Assembly: GCF_041146795.1 (NCBI RefSeq)
Contig: NC_135185.1
Span: 28,207,529-28,271,528, forward strand
Length of the DNA: 64,000 nt
Reading direction: 5' to 3'
Origin: Maylandia zebra
Taxonomy: Eukaryota > Chordata > Actinopteri > Cichliformes > Cichlidae
This document shows positions 38,501-50,900 of the stretch, piece by piece. Below the pieces are notes generated by a model, which did no database searches, was not told the DNA's origin, and saw only the letters and a list, made by a program, of their open reading frames with translations. The translations under genes and the position numbers were made by a program. Position 1 is the first letter of the stretch. Every line of letters begins with the position of its first letter.

Positions 38501-40400
38501 CAGAGAGGCAGTAAGGAGCTGGGCCTGTCCAACTCCAACATGGAGTACATACAGACCGATGCAACCATTGATGTGAGTACTTGAATAGAATATATTTAAA
38601 CTGGAATATGTTGATAGTGTATTTTCAGTGACTCAGGCATCTCCTGTCGTGTTTCTAAATGCCACATTTGACTAATTGTTTTTCAGTTTGGAAATTCTGG
38701 AGGTCCCCTCATTAATCTGGTGAGTCACAAGTCCTGTTTGTGTGTCTCACTCTCACACACTCACTCTCTCTCTCTCTTTGTGATGCAATACAGTGGCAAA
38801 ACCATTGCGTTGCAGCCTGTTTCCGATTGATGTATTCTAGTGTTTATTTTAAGTCACACAGCATGCAGTGCTGGAATTAAAGTGCTCTCCAGTAAGTAGT
38901 CATAAAATGTGCCTTGATTTCAGCCACAGGTATATACAAACACATGCTGATTGGGCTAACACCACAGAAACTAAAACCATGATAATACTTTGAGTGTTTA
39001 CTGAGCACACCCATTAAACATTCAGTGTCCTGGTGAAAGAAGTGTGGGGTTGATGTGCGATTAGCCCGAACAATTTAAATGGCCAAGTCATCTCAGTTGA
39101 TGATGCGCCAGGTGTTTGTTGACTAAATGTTGTTGGATCTGATCTCATAGTTCCGCAAATCAGAGTGCCTTATCTCTCCTTTTATTAGGATGGTGAAGTC
39201 ATTGGTATAAACACCATTAAGGTTACCGCTGGCATCTCCTTTGCAATTCCGTCTGATCGTGTGAGGCTTTTTCTGGAGAAAGCAGCCAAAAGAAAAAGTA
39301 AGAAAACGATCAAGAATCAAAAGCAATGCATCGCATCTTTTTATGTGGCTTTCTACCTCATGGTGTTATAAAAAATATGTTAGAAAACCTGCAGTCTTTC
39401 ATGAAGTTCACACATCTTTTCTCACCTCTCCCAGGCACTTGGTTTCATAAGGATGAGACGAAGCAGCGGTACATTGGTGTTATAATGCTGACGCTGACGC
39501 AGAGGTAAATGTAGCGAGCGATGCCCCGTTAGAGCAGCAGTGCGCAGTGTTTGATCTAAAACAAGGTGTTTTCTGTGTGTTCCTTTAGGATCATTGCTGA
39601 GCTGAGGTTGAGAGACTCATCTTTTCCGGATGTGACTCACGGTATCCTGATTCACAGGGTAATCAAGGGCTCTCCAGCTTACAGGTAAGCATAAAGGATG
39701 CTTCTTCTTTCAGCTCCTCAAGTTCAGCAACTTATATTGAGGTTGCTTTAATCTAATACATGTGTTTGTGGTTGTAATTAAGATGCAGGCATATGTGAGA
39801 TGTTTGTACAGACTTATAGTGACTTGGTGCACACAGAATAAATTTTTACTTTTGTCATTATTGCTGTATTAAGGGGAATTTACAGTGGCCCTGAGGGTTC
39901 AAATGCATAGCAACTTAAGAAAGCACCAGGAAATAGATGAAAAACACAAAGTCGAAGTTGAATGAAACACAGTAAATGTAGACAAAAAAAATCTCACAAA
40001 ACACAATGTTTTTGGGGACACAATGTGACGGACAACTGCAGAAGTGACAGAAACCAAAACGTGCGAAGGATTGCACTGAGACATCAGGATTCATCTGTGT
40101 GAAGAAAAGGCAAAGTTATGTGTGTGTTAATAGCAGGATTCATAACTGAAGAGGGTCTTTTTGTTTTTAAAGCTGTAGATATACGTTATACGTTTGTTTT
40201 TGTTGGTATATAATTGTCGTATGTCTTGTTTCAGAGCTGGCATGCAAGCCGGAGACATTGTGCTGGAGATAAACGGGGCCAAGGTGAACACCTCAGAGGA
40301 GATCTATGAGGCCGTCCGCAGCAGCGACAAAATCACTATGCAGGTGCAGCGAGGACAAGAGATACTCCGCCTTCACATAACTCCTGATTATATAGATTAA
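35524..40400 (+). CDS. htra2: Serine protease HTRA2, mitochondrial (Omi)
   Basis: Trimeric quality-control protease of the mitochondrial intermembrane space that can antagonise inhibitor-of-apoptosis proteins after release. Eight exons: 35524-35984, 38052-38256, 38378-38572, 38687-38719, 39189-39297, 39435-39504, 39589-39684, 40235-40400, giving 444 aa (human 458). N-terminus is Arg-rich and Ser-rich (mitochondrial targeting), followed by a membrane segment (about 74-91). The predicted processed N-terminus is ASPF (about 120-123), an IAP-binding tetrapeptide, then [20 protein letters not shown]. The triad is His about 183 (TNAHVVA), Asp about 213 (VADIAT) and Ser about 291 (GNSGGP, in the 33-base exon 4). 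A PDZ domain covers about 345-440. It ends [10 protein letters not shown]. Intron 1 (35985-38051) holds a Tc1 remnant with a nested retroelement. Confidence 0.96.
36419..37985 (+). mobile_element. Tc1-like DNA transposon remnant, interrupted, in htra2 intron 1
   Basis: Same family as the copies at 24909 and about 56130: shared segments include AAAGGCACTTAACTC, AGGCACTTTGTTA, AAAAAATTGAGGA and AAATCCAGCAAA(A/G)ACCTGA. The right terminal repeat is visible as CAAGACTTTTGCACAATACGGTA (ending about 37982). The left terminus is eroded. The foldback element at 36776-37322 is inserted into it. No transposase frame survives. Confidence 0.6.
36776..37322. mobile_element. Foldback retroelement, possibly Penelope-like terminal repeats, with 13-base target duplication
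   Basis: Two long inverted arms (36819-37072 and 37082-37319) of high identity around a 9-base loop. The arms differ by small indels near the apex. The unit is flanked by the perfect direct repeat TATTAGCTGAAAA (36763-36775 and 37323-37335). The arm sequence (GAAGAAGCTTCTCGGATGAG, GTGAAACGTCTTCAAG) is a very common fish repeat which I associate with Penelope-like elements; that assignment is from memory. The variable-length duplication fits reverse-transcription-based insertion. Confidence 0.6.
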
Positions 40401-40515
40401 TGCAAACTGCATTATTTCATGTCAGCCGCTGGACAGAATGAGTTGTTAGCTTGTGTACACCAGAAAACTGTGAAACCTTACAGTGACTGTGTTCAAAAGA
40501 AAATGTTTGCTGTTT

Positions 40516-40521
40516 AATAAA
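40516..40521 (+). terminator. htra2 poly(A) signal
   Basis: AATAAA 116 bases after the htra2 stop codon. A second AATAAA at 40815-40820 could give a longer 3' UTR. Confidence 0.6.
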
Positions 40522-40846
40522 TTAGATTTTATGTAAAAGTTTTCTTATATTCTCCAGTATTTCACTAACATTTGGAGAGGTGTCAGCTTACAGTGAATGT
40601 GTAGGCATTTTAGCCATAGTAAGTGTTACCTGTTTAAAACTACACTGGTGCAGTCTTCATGGTGCCATTTTTCATTAAATGATAAAAGCCATGCTCACTG
40701 TTTATTCACGGAGGGGTTCTTAGTGAATTCTACCTCTTCTTTCTTACTTATTGCTCAGAGTAGCCAAACTTGTGTCTCTTGTAATGATTTGTGTCCAAAA
40801 TGCATTATTTGTAAAATAAAAGCTCACGGAGCCTGAGAGGGTGCAC

Positions 40847-40852
40847 TTTATT
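40847..40852 (-). terminator. Candidate hif1a poly(A) signal
   Basis: TTTATT on plus (AATAAA on minus), about 1.05 kb after the hif1a stop. Another minus-strand AATAAA is at 41302-41307. The htra2 and hif1a transcripts converge here, so the ends may nearly touch. Confidence 0.45.
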
Positions 40853-41903
40853 AAAGCCATTTAATGTTGTTAGGACAGCAAAAGGAAGCAAGAGAGACCC
40901 AACACTATGGCAAGGATGAATGGTATTAAACTGACTACCATTACATGAGCACAGAAGTCACAAATGTTGCCGCTATGATGATGATGATGATAGTAACATA
41001 TGAAGTCGCACTGATTTAAACTGCTTTGAGTATGTCACACACAGTAAAGACCAAAAAGGAAAAAATTACATGAATTCAATTCATGAATGTTTAAAATGCC
41101 AATTCTGCATGAGAAGTAAACGTGAGGAGGTTATTCAGATTTCATTGAGCACTCTGAAGCCATAATGAGCAAAATAAAATTTCCCTGGTATATGTACAGT
41201 AACACACACTTACAGTAAAGTAATAAAGTGACATGTACTGGACTGCTACACAATTTCATGTATTAACCTCAAAGACTGATAGCTAATAAATTGAGATAAC
41301 ATTTATTAAACAATATTTTAAACAATATATTCATACTTCTGGACTAAAGACATCTTATTAGGTACGAGTAGTACAACATACAAGTATGGGAGGAAAAATA
41401 CAATTGTTCAAACCCCATTAAAACTACTTTAAAAATGCTTAATATATATTGCTGGTAATATTTTTTCTTTTTAAGAAAATATAAATTGTGCGACTGAAGC
41501 TTACAATACACTGCTGGCAGTGGCGCCAGATTCTGTGGTGACCAGCTGGGAATGGGTCATCCGTCAAGGCGCCGTGTGCTGAGAAACTCCCAGGAAGAGA
41601 GGAAAGAAGAAAAAACTAACCAAGAAAGGACAGCTGGACATCACGCGATGCCTGAATCGCTCGCACTTAAACCCAATTGCTGCTATGGTGTTTGTCACGG
41701 TGGAATGCTGCAAATATCACAAGATGTGCACAAACAGCAGCCAAACTATAATAAACTCATACAGATACATAAATAAGTGGGGGTGGGAGGTCTTGGAAAC
41801 GTGTGTTTGTGTTTTGGAGGGGGCGTTGGGGGTTTGGTTGACAATGTGAGGAACAAATTGTAGTGTCCAGTCTAGTCCAGCAGTGAGCAGGCTAAATATT
41901 GAC
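40853..41903 (-). other. hif1a 3' UTR
   Basis: AT-rich sequence downstream of the hif1a stop with several ATTTA motifs. No gene seen. Confidence 0.5.
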
Positions 41904-44900
41904 TCAGTTGATGTGGTCCAAAGCACGAAGCAGCTCCTCTCCCTGCAGTAAGTACTGACCCTGTAAGGGTGCATTCACCTCGCAGTCGTCGCGGGTGAGG
42001 AGCGGCAGGCCGAAGGAGGAACTGGTGGCCTCTGAAGTGCTGCCAAGCAGGCGACTCGCCAAATCTAAGATCGGAAAAGATCCAGTTGAATCTTTGATGT
42101 TCAATTTCAAGTAACACAGTAACACTACTTACAAAAAAGAACTAGTTTATTCACCTGAAGACAGCAGAACGATGGTCCTGGTTGTACCAGACCCTGAAGG
42201 CTTCAGCTTTTTGCCCTTTTCAACCTGCTGCTGGAGCGAAGTTCCCTGAAAAATAAATAAATAAATAAATAAATAAATACGGTCCCACTTCCAGAAGTCA
42301 GATTATACCGACTATGCGTATGTGCTGAGGACTAACCTGTTCTATAATCTCTTTTAGGTCACAAATTTTTCTTTTGCGCTGTGCATTCTGAACTGCGAGG
42401 GTCCTCAGCGGCATCTCTTTCTCCAAATGTGGAGCTCTGCAGCACACAAAAAGTAGGCCTTAACTAGCCTCTAAAAAAGGCCATAAAAATGTAATTTGGC
42501 CAAAAAAATTAAAACGTTTAAGAGATGTTACCCATTTGCCAAGATGGTGGGAGGATGAAGAGCATCTACAGGCTCCACAGGTGGTGCTGGGGAAGCTGTG
42601 CGACTGCCTGGCGCACTGAAGGGGGAGCTGGGATAGCTGTGGATTGGAGTACTCTCAAGGGACTTGACTGATCCACAAGACAAAGGCTCTCCTGGGGGCA
42701 GGCTGAGCAGCTGGAAATCATCATCCATGGGAATGTATGGAGCTAACATCTCCAGATCAAAGTCCTCAGTTTCCTTATGAGGAAACAAAAAATCAAATGG
42801 ATAAGAATACAGAAAACTCTGGTGTTTATGTGATTCATGACTAACTTAATTTAAAAAAAAAAGTAAAAAGTGATGCTTTTTCTAGATTTACTACCTGTGT
42901 GTTGAAGGGTGTTTTGGGCTCTGTATCAATAGCAAACAGCTTCTCAACCAAGTCTAGCTTGAAGTCCGAGTTCATCTCTGAATCCATGGGGAAGCAGAAG
43001 TCCAGTGGACTGCCGGGCTAAAAAGAAGAAGTCAAAGGTCATTTTTTTCCAATAGATATTACTGAGTGGTTAAAAATATTAACTGTCAATGTCTTATGTT
43101 GACAACAAAATAGTAAGTCAGTTTTACCGCTGGGGGCCTGTGACTGGTTGTGGTAGTAGACTGGGCTGGAGCATAGCTCTCAGACTTTGAATCTTCAGAG
43201 TTAGTGCTGGAAACATCCAGAGGCTCACTGGGTGGCAGAGGGGAAAGAGGCAGAACCAGCTTGTCATCTGTGGAGGGAAGCATTACATCGTTGTAGAGAG
43301 GGACATCCTTCAGAAGACGGATATCTGATTCTGTACCTGAGGGTAGACAAGGTCAGAATCGTTTCATTTAGCAAGAAATAAACCAAGTTATGCTGTTTAA
43401 AGAAGTTTAAGTATGTTTAGTCGGGTACTAACCGGGGCAGCTGAAGTGCAGGGAGACGATCGTGTCTCCGGCAGCTGGTGCCAGCATGGTGAGGGCTTCA
43501 GGCTCTCCCTTTAGGTGGTCATACAGGTTAATCGGCAGCTGGGTGACTGCCGAATCAGTAAGGATTTTGAGTATGTTCATCTTTGGGCTTTTCACCACCT
43601 CCTCCTCCTTCTGCACTTCCTCCTCCTTCTCCAGTTCAGCCTTCTTTGGCTGGACTGGAGAGAGCTCGACCTGGCTGATCTCGACTACAAGCTGGTCTTC
43701 CTCCTGCTGTTCCTCCTTTACCAGCTTCAAATCTGCGGTCTGCTTCACTGACAAGATCAGTTTCTCCTCCTGGATGCCACTACAACAGAGGAAGGACACG
43801 ATGAAATTATGCTGCTGTAAAATTACTACCAGTGTATCTCAAGTAAAAAGATAATCCTAACCCTTACCCTTAGGTAAGGGTTAGGATTATTGTGTTTCCT
43901 CTGAAAGAATGACTTCAGTGAGACTTCAGTGTACCTGAGCACGAAGTTGACACAGACAACACACTGTGGCTGGGAGTTCTTGTTGTTGTAAATGACAGTG
44001 GCCTGTGTTTCCACCCACACGAAGCCTCCTTTCTTAGCCAACATTCGGTACTGGCCTGTGCAGACTTGGCCTTTTGCAAACACTAAAAACATCAGGGGGA
44101 AAAAGAAAAAAAAAAAAGAGGAGAGAAAAAAAATTAAGTTAGGCAAAATTAAACAGCTAACATCTGTTTTAAACTTTTAAATCCAATTATGTTTAACATT
44201 TTTGTTTATTCTTACAGTTTTGGTGGGTCTTGGTAAGGTGGTCTGAATCCAGAGCATGGTAGTACTCATACACAGAACGATCCAACAGGTCCTCTGGATC
44301 ATAACCCATGAGATCAGTGATCCTAGAGAAACAAACAATTTATTTAGATTGAATTCTGTAGTACCTACACTGAGCACTAGATGGCTCTGTGTCACTACAC
44401 TACAATAGATAGAGCGACGCTGATGAGCGGCAATAGCGAGAACATAGGTTTAAGGAGCTGATTTAGATTTGATCCCTGTATCTTAAGCATATAAGACTTA
44501 CTCCCACTGGCAAACTAACCTCTCATCACAGTACGTGAACTTCATGTCCATCGTGTGGCGGCTGAGGAAGGTCTTGGTGTCCAGAGGGACCTCAATGTTG
44601 GAGGGGTGCGGGATTGGATCGCAGATCAAAACCAGGTAGGGCACAGGTGGCTCCTTTTGCCCGTTGGTGCCCTCTTCGTCCGGGCTGTCATAAACGCGCA
44701 CGTGACCTGTGCAGTGAAGCACCTGCAGGAGGACAACAGTTGTGTGATGATTATGGGATGTACTTTTGTATTTTGTGTGACCACAACATATTTTTTTTAC
44801 TTTCAGTCCTTTGACATAATCTGTAAATGAGAAGCATTGCAAATTTAAGTATGTTCATTTCCTTCACACAGTAACATTGTCTGCCATAACTCAATGTAGT

Positions 44901-47900
44901 TTGCATCATTCACTTTTATGGATGCAAACTTGTTTTCAAACACACTGATCATAAGCTACGCTGACTTTATTCTCCCTCAGTCATCAGCACCTACAAAAAT
45001 GACATCACGTGGACAGCTGCTTACTAGTCTTGTTTTCATCACTCCTCCCTGCTCTTTAGCCCACAATAGCTGTCATCACGTGGCTTTATTATTGCCAACA
45101 GCACAGTGGTCCAGCTCAAAGGAGGCCAGGCTTTATTAAAATGTTCTGTTAAATGTGATTGACTCAGCCAGCAGCCGTGGTGTTGACAAACCGAGATGAA
45201 CAACGCACATTGGAAACGGCAACACAAATAAATATATTATCACTTATTACATTACTGCTTCTGATGGCAGGTCTGCGAGTGTGTTCCCACCACAGCCTAC
45301 CTTCCATGTAGCAGATTTGACGTTGACAGTGCGGCCCCTGCTCGTGAGGGTGCACTTCATCCGCAGAAAGAAGCTACGCTCTGTATTTGGCTCCTTGGAT
45401 TTCTTGGAGCCTGAAATCACAGAAGCAGGAATAATGGAGCCACAATTACAAAAGGGGGGAAGCTGCTTCTTACATGCTGTTTCAATGGTGACCACTTCCA
45501 TTTATTACTGCCTCTATTTTAAATCTTCATATTTCAGTGTTGGGCAACTGCCAATTTGCATACAGGAGACACCAGGGTGCAAAAGTGGTTGCTGCAACGC
45601 TACCAGCCGTTATAAGTGCACATACCATCAGTGTGCAGTGAGTCCAAATCCAAGCAGTACAGAACCACGTGTGGGTTCCAATTAGACCTACTGTTAACAA
45701 ATTACCAGTCACACCAATGTTATGAACCACAGGTGTAAGCACAATTTGGGATTCACCACAATCACAAAACTATAAGCTGACATGACCTCATTGATCGTGC
45801 TGACCTCGTGACTAGATAGAGGAAATGATCAATTGTTCTCACAGCTTCTTGGTATGAATTTATCGGCTCAGATTGAACTGCGCTTCCTGCTAATTGGTTG
45901 ACCTGACACAATGCTGCGCTCGTTTATTTCTCCCTTCCTCTGTGTTGTAGGTTTCATAAAGAGACACTACTCACCGGGTCTGTGGATGAGCATCTCCCTC
46001 AGCTCCTCTTGGTCACAGGGATGTGTGAAGTCAAACACACTGTGTCCAGTCAAGTCAAACTGCAGAGTACAGAGAGAGAGAGACAAAAATGCTTAGTAAC
46101 AGTTAACAAATACAGGATCTAACCTTTTTCTAGAAAGAACCAAATTTCAAATCACTTTAATTCCAAAGACACACAATTCAGATCTGTATTTGCACAAAAT
46201 TAACTGTAGAAAATACTGTACTATATTATACAGTCAACGCAAAAACTCCTCCGCCCTGAATTTTGCACTTTTGTCTCCTCCGATCAATCTCTTGCTCTGT
46301 GCTTCTCCCTTCTGACACAGCAGGTCAAATCAAACCAACCTGTGCAAGCCCGAGGCACTTGCTGACATTCTCGGAGAGATAGATCATATCTCCATCCTCG
46401 GACAGCACCATCAGAAAGCCCTCCAGAGCTTTTAGGTAGGAGCTGTTTAGCTGAATATCAAGCTCTGCATCTTCCTCTGTTGTTGGCTCATCTAGAGGAG
46501 AAAACAGAAGGAGGAGAGGAGGGAGAATTTGAGGTAGAGGGAGGCAGGGGGGGAAAAGCAAAGGAAAAGGAGATCAGGTAAATGGCATGGAAATATCCTA
46601 TTATTATTATTATATCACAACACGTTGTTGGCAGAGTTTATTATAAACAATTCAAATTTACACTACGGACCTGTAACTGAAACCTTATGGGGCTACATGA
46701 CATAAACAACAATGGCTGCACAATTCAATAATCAGAAGAGTGTAAAGAAACACAACTGTGCACCAAGCTGAACTTCTCATTATTAGGTGGAATAGCATAC
46801 AGATATATACAGATACCTACCAATGGAAAGCAGTTTTCTCATGCGCAGGTAACTGATGGTGAGTCTCATGATTGAGGCCTTGTCCAGGCTGGAGCTGACA
46901 CTGTGGGGCAGGGGCAGCTGCTGGGCCAGCTCGTAAAACACCTCTGACTCCTTCCCACGCCGACATCGTGCTGCATCCCTTGATTTCTCCTTCCTGCGCT
47001 CTGAGCTCGCTCTGCTGGACAAAGGTAGTGGATCAGCCACAGCTCTGACACATACCGGGTTTGTTATGCACACTGCTAGACCTGACATCCCTCCTTTCTA
47101 CAGCCTACAGTGTCTAGAGAATGCTGCGGCAGCTGGAGTCTGCAACAAGCAACCTCACGGCCAAGCCACCGTCTAGACCCCCGTCAGACTCATTTACATG
47201 CATAGCTATCTGCAAGCATCTTATTGGCTGTTGACCAAAAGAAACTGAGTCCTCCCACTCAAAGTGATTGGCTAGGAGGATAGTCATAGATTCTCCTGTC
47301 TCTTGGTGCACGGCCAAGCTACAGTGCAACATCAATCATCATGATGTTTACAAGCCTGGTTCAACCAATCTATGGGGACGAGAGATGACAATACCTGCAC
47401 CAACACAGGGTAAACACACAAGCACACTAACACAGTGACACACTGCGAGTGACCTTCACCTACCAGGACTAACAAATGATCACAGTTTCTTTCATTTATG
47501 TTAGTGGCTCATGACTGCTTCTGCTGACCATAGCTCCAGTTTCGATCTTACATTTAATCCAGGCAGTGATCGAAGGTCTGCCTAATGGACTCTCAGAGGA
47601 CTGTAAAGAAGAAAAAAAAAAAAAATCACAGGAGCTGACGGTACTTTAAAACACCCAAAATCTTTAAAGTGATAAAAATAGATAGCTACTATATATATAT
47701 ATAAAAAAAATTTTTAAAAAAAATCATGCTCTTGCTTTTATATTCAGCTGGACAGAAAAACATTCAACAAGGCACTGATTTGGTGTTTTATTTGCACTGT
47801 TGTGCAATACAGATTCTTTTATGACCACAAACATAAATACACTGGAAAATCATCATCCTAATTGTCAACCACACTGCTCTACTTCAACCCAAATGCATTT

Positions 47901-50900
47901 AGCTGACACTGGACCAGCATGACAAGGAAATGTCATGGATGGAATGGATGGACGCTCAAAAGCCCTTGGCTATGAAACACACACCTAATTGAAATTGATC
48001 TGTTACGCACTTGCAGCGCTGACCAAGGCCATGCTGTTATTTGAGGCTCTCCAACAAGAAAAGGGGCCGGCTAACTAAAATTAGCTTACTGTATATCAAA
48101 TCACCTGGCAGGGTGTCAGGATGCATTTTTTCCATCAACTATATAATATGTGCAAACTCCTGTGCAACGTAATTAGTCCTTTGGGGCAGAAGGATTTGCA
48201 CAAGTCTAGGCAAAGCATTTGTCCCCCAGGAAGTCGCAAACATGGTGCTGAGAGCAAAAAAAGCAGTCTGTAAACATGTGAGGCATCTCCCAACAAAGCT
48301 GCACAAACAAAAATCTAAACATGAATGCAGTGACCACTTTTCAACCCAGGGAAAAAAGAGAGAGAGAAAGAGCAAAATCATACTGGATAACAGCCAATCC
48401 ACACATGTACACGATCTCTTTCCTTCTTACTCCACTCCTCAACCGTCAAACCATGCATGTAGATATAAACTGGAGAATCTTGAATTCTACAGTGAGGAAG
48501 CCAGCACCTCTTTAATGTTGGGGGAATGTCAACCCATACCTTCATCATCTGGTAAAACATTTCTATCCTGGAGTAAGTTCGGGATACAATACCCACATGC
48601 ACAGGGCATGAAGGTCACTGAGTGGTTTGATGACTATGGAAATGATGTGAGTCATATGCTGTGGTCACAGTAACAAATTAAACACTTATGGGAGATTTGG
48701 GTCCGGATTGTAAGAGGGCTCCATCTTCTTCACCCAAACACCAAATAAGGGAATATCTTCTGGAAGAATGGTTTCATCCAGAGTTTCTGAGAATTGACTA
48801 AATCAGTGCAAAAACATTGCAGCCCACAAACCTTAGTAACACACTTCCTTGTATTATTTTTCCACTTGTCGCCCCTTTTTAACTGTAGCAATTGAAAAAG
48901 CATATGATGAAGTAGGGCTGATTGAGTATGACAAAGGTCACAATAAAGATAATTTTGGCTAATATTGATGACAAAAATATTTAAGGTTTCTGAAAGCTCA
49001 TGCATTTGTTGTTCGTCAAAGTTCTTGAAACCAAAATCTTTCAAGAAAAACAAAAAAAACTTTTACTAGATTTTGATAATCAAAGTCTGTCTTACACATC
49101 TTTACATTAAATGTACTTTTTCTCAGTTTCTTTCTTTCTTGCCAACCAAGAAATCCGAACTCAATTTGCAACTCAAGCCAAAACCCAGAGCACATTCAGG
49201 ACTTTAGTGAGCAAGTTAATCATCTTCCAAATGAAGTGTGCAGGTAGCCACAGTTATGCTAATGCAAACTGAGCAAAGTGGACAAGCAAAGAAAGAGAGA
49301 GCGGTTCTGTTAAAAACAGCCAGAGTTGGGACAAGATAAGGCTAACTATATTTACTGAGGAGACTCCATCTGTTGCATCACTGCAAAGCAGAGGGACATT
49401 TGACGCTGAGCATTTTCCATTTACCTCGCTATACACCAGCATAGCGAGGTGTATAGCTCGCTATGCTGGACCATCATAAATGTTGACAAAAACAGCAGCA
49501 AAACAATCAAAACAGAAATGAGGAAAAAGATTAGACGAGACTAAAACTAACGCACATTATCATCAAAATACTTTGAATAAAACTAAAATAATATCAAGTG
49601 ACAAACTGAGACTTTTGGTTGTGTATTAACCAAGAGGAAACCTCTTGAAGATTGTTTTTATATGTAATGTAAACAGATTTCAAGCCAAGCAGCAGTTACA
49701 CCCATACATGCATGCAGATTCACCGTTACTATTGTCAATACCATGGACAAATATTTACAACACCCTCTGTAAACTCTGTTGGACACAGCCAGGATATCTG
49801 GTCAAAATAAGAGCAGTTCTGTCTGTATGTATCACACAATCACCTCCAGCCTACTCAATTAATTAGGTCAATTTATCATTACAAACTAAAGGATCACAAA
49901 TGGTTAATATAGCTTTATACACAGGACACACACTGAGAAACTTCTCTTGCTGAGCAGCTCATCATGACTGAACCATTAGCCTGCCATACGCATTTTCTTT
50001 TGTAGTTGTATCAGGTCCTCATGCAAATCCTGCCCAAATCAAGCCGACAAGTAATACTGCACCAGAATACAACCCTACTGAATAAAGAGCCATTACAAAG
50101 GTTATTTATCTCATTTACCTAAGGCTTCATTGAACAGAACAGTACTGTGTACCTCTTATGAAACCTTTAAAAGCACCACTGATAAGGATACAGTAGAGAA
50201 GTAGTAAATTTATAGGTCATAAACAACAGCAGACAGTTTCTAAAGTTTCCCATTTGGACAATAGTCAAACACCACCTTCACTTTTGTGCTTTTCTAATTC
50301 AGTTGTGACACTAAATTCCAAAAATCTAAAACCGCTACTATTTCATAACCGCCTCCACCATTTCCAAGCTTGAAATCAGCTTCCCTAGGAACACCCAGTT
50401 CACTTGATGTTAAAACTAAGGCCACCAGAGAGGCCATCATTATGCAACAGGATTAAAGCACGTGGTCATGTCTGCCCAGCTGCCCTCTACTTGCCCTACA
50501 GCAGTCACATTTTGTAGTATTGCTCACTTTAGACTTGTTTGTGAATTGGCGCTATTACATAAACAAAATGTATTTGGCTTGTAGCCAAGTGGAGTAGAGA
50601 TTAATAGAAAAACAAAACACTCCACAATAAAATTCAGTGTGAACAACGTTAGCAGTTCCCTATGAAACTTGTTACTAGAGGCTGTCCCAATTATTTTTTT
50701 TTTTTTTAAAAAGACAAACACTCCGTCCTGTTCAGTGTGACACCAAACTATTATATAACCAGCTCTGGAGAAACAACACTGCCCAATGTAGGGAGAAAAT
50801 CAGAGCAGGGCTCAAAATAACTCATTTAAAAGTCAAATTAATCACTTGCATTATAGCTACATGAAGTAATATTTTTGTAAATAGCAAACATACACAAACT

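Noticed and set aside
43851-43890. Telomere-like TAACCC/GGGTTA sequence as an interstitial telomere
   Set aside because: Only one unit per arm; it is a hairpin, not a tandem array.
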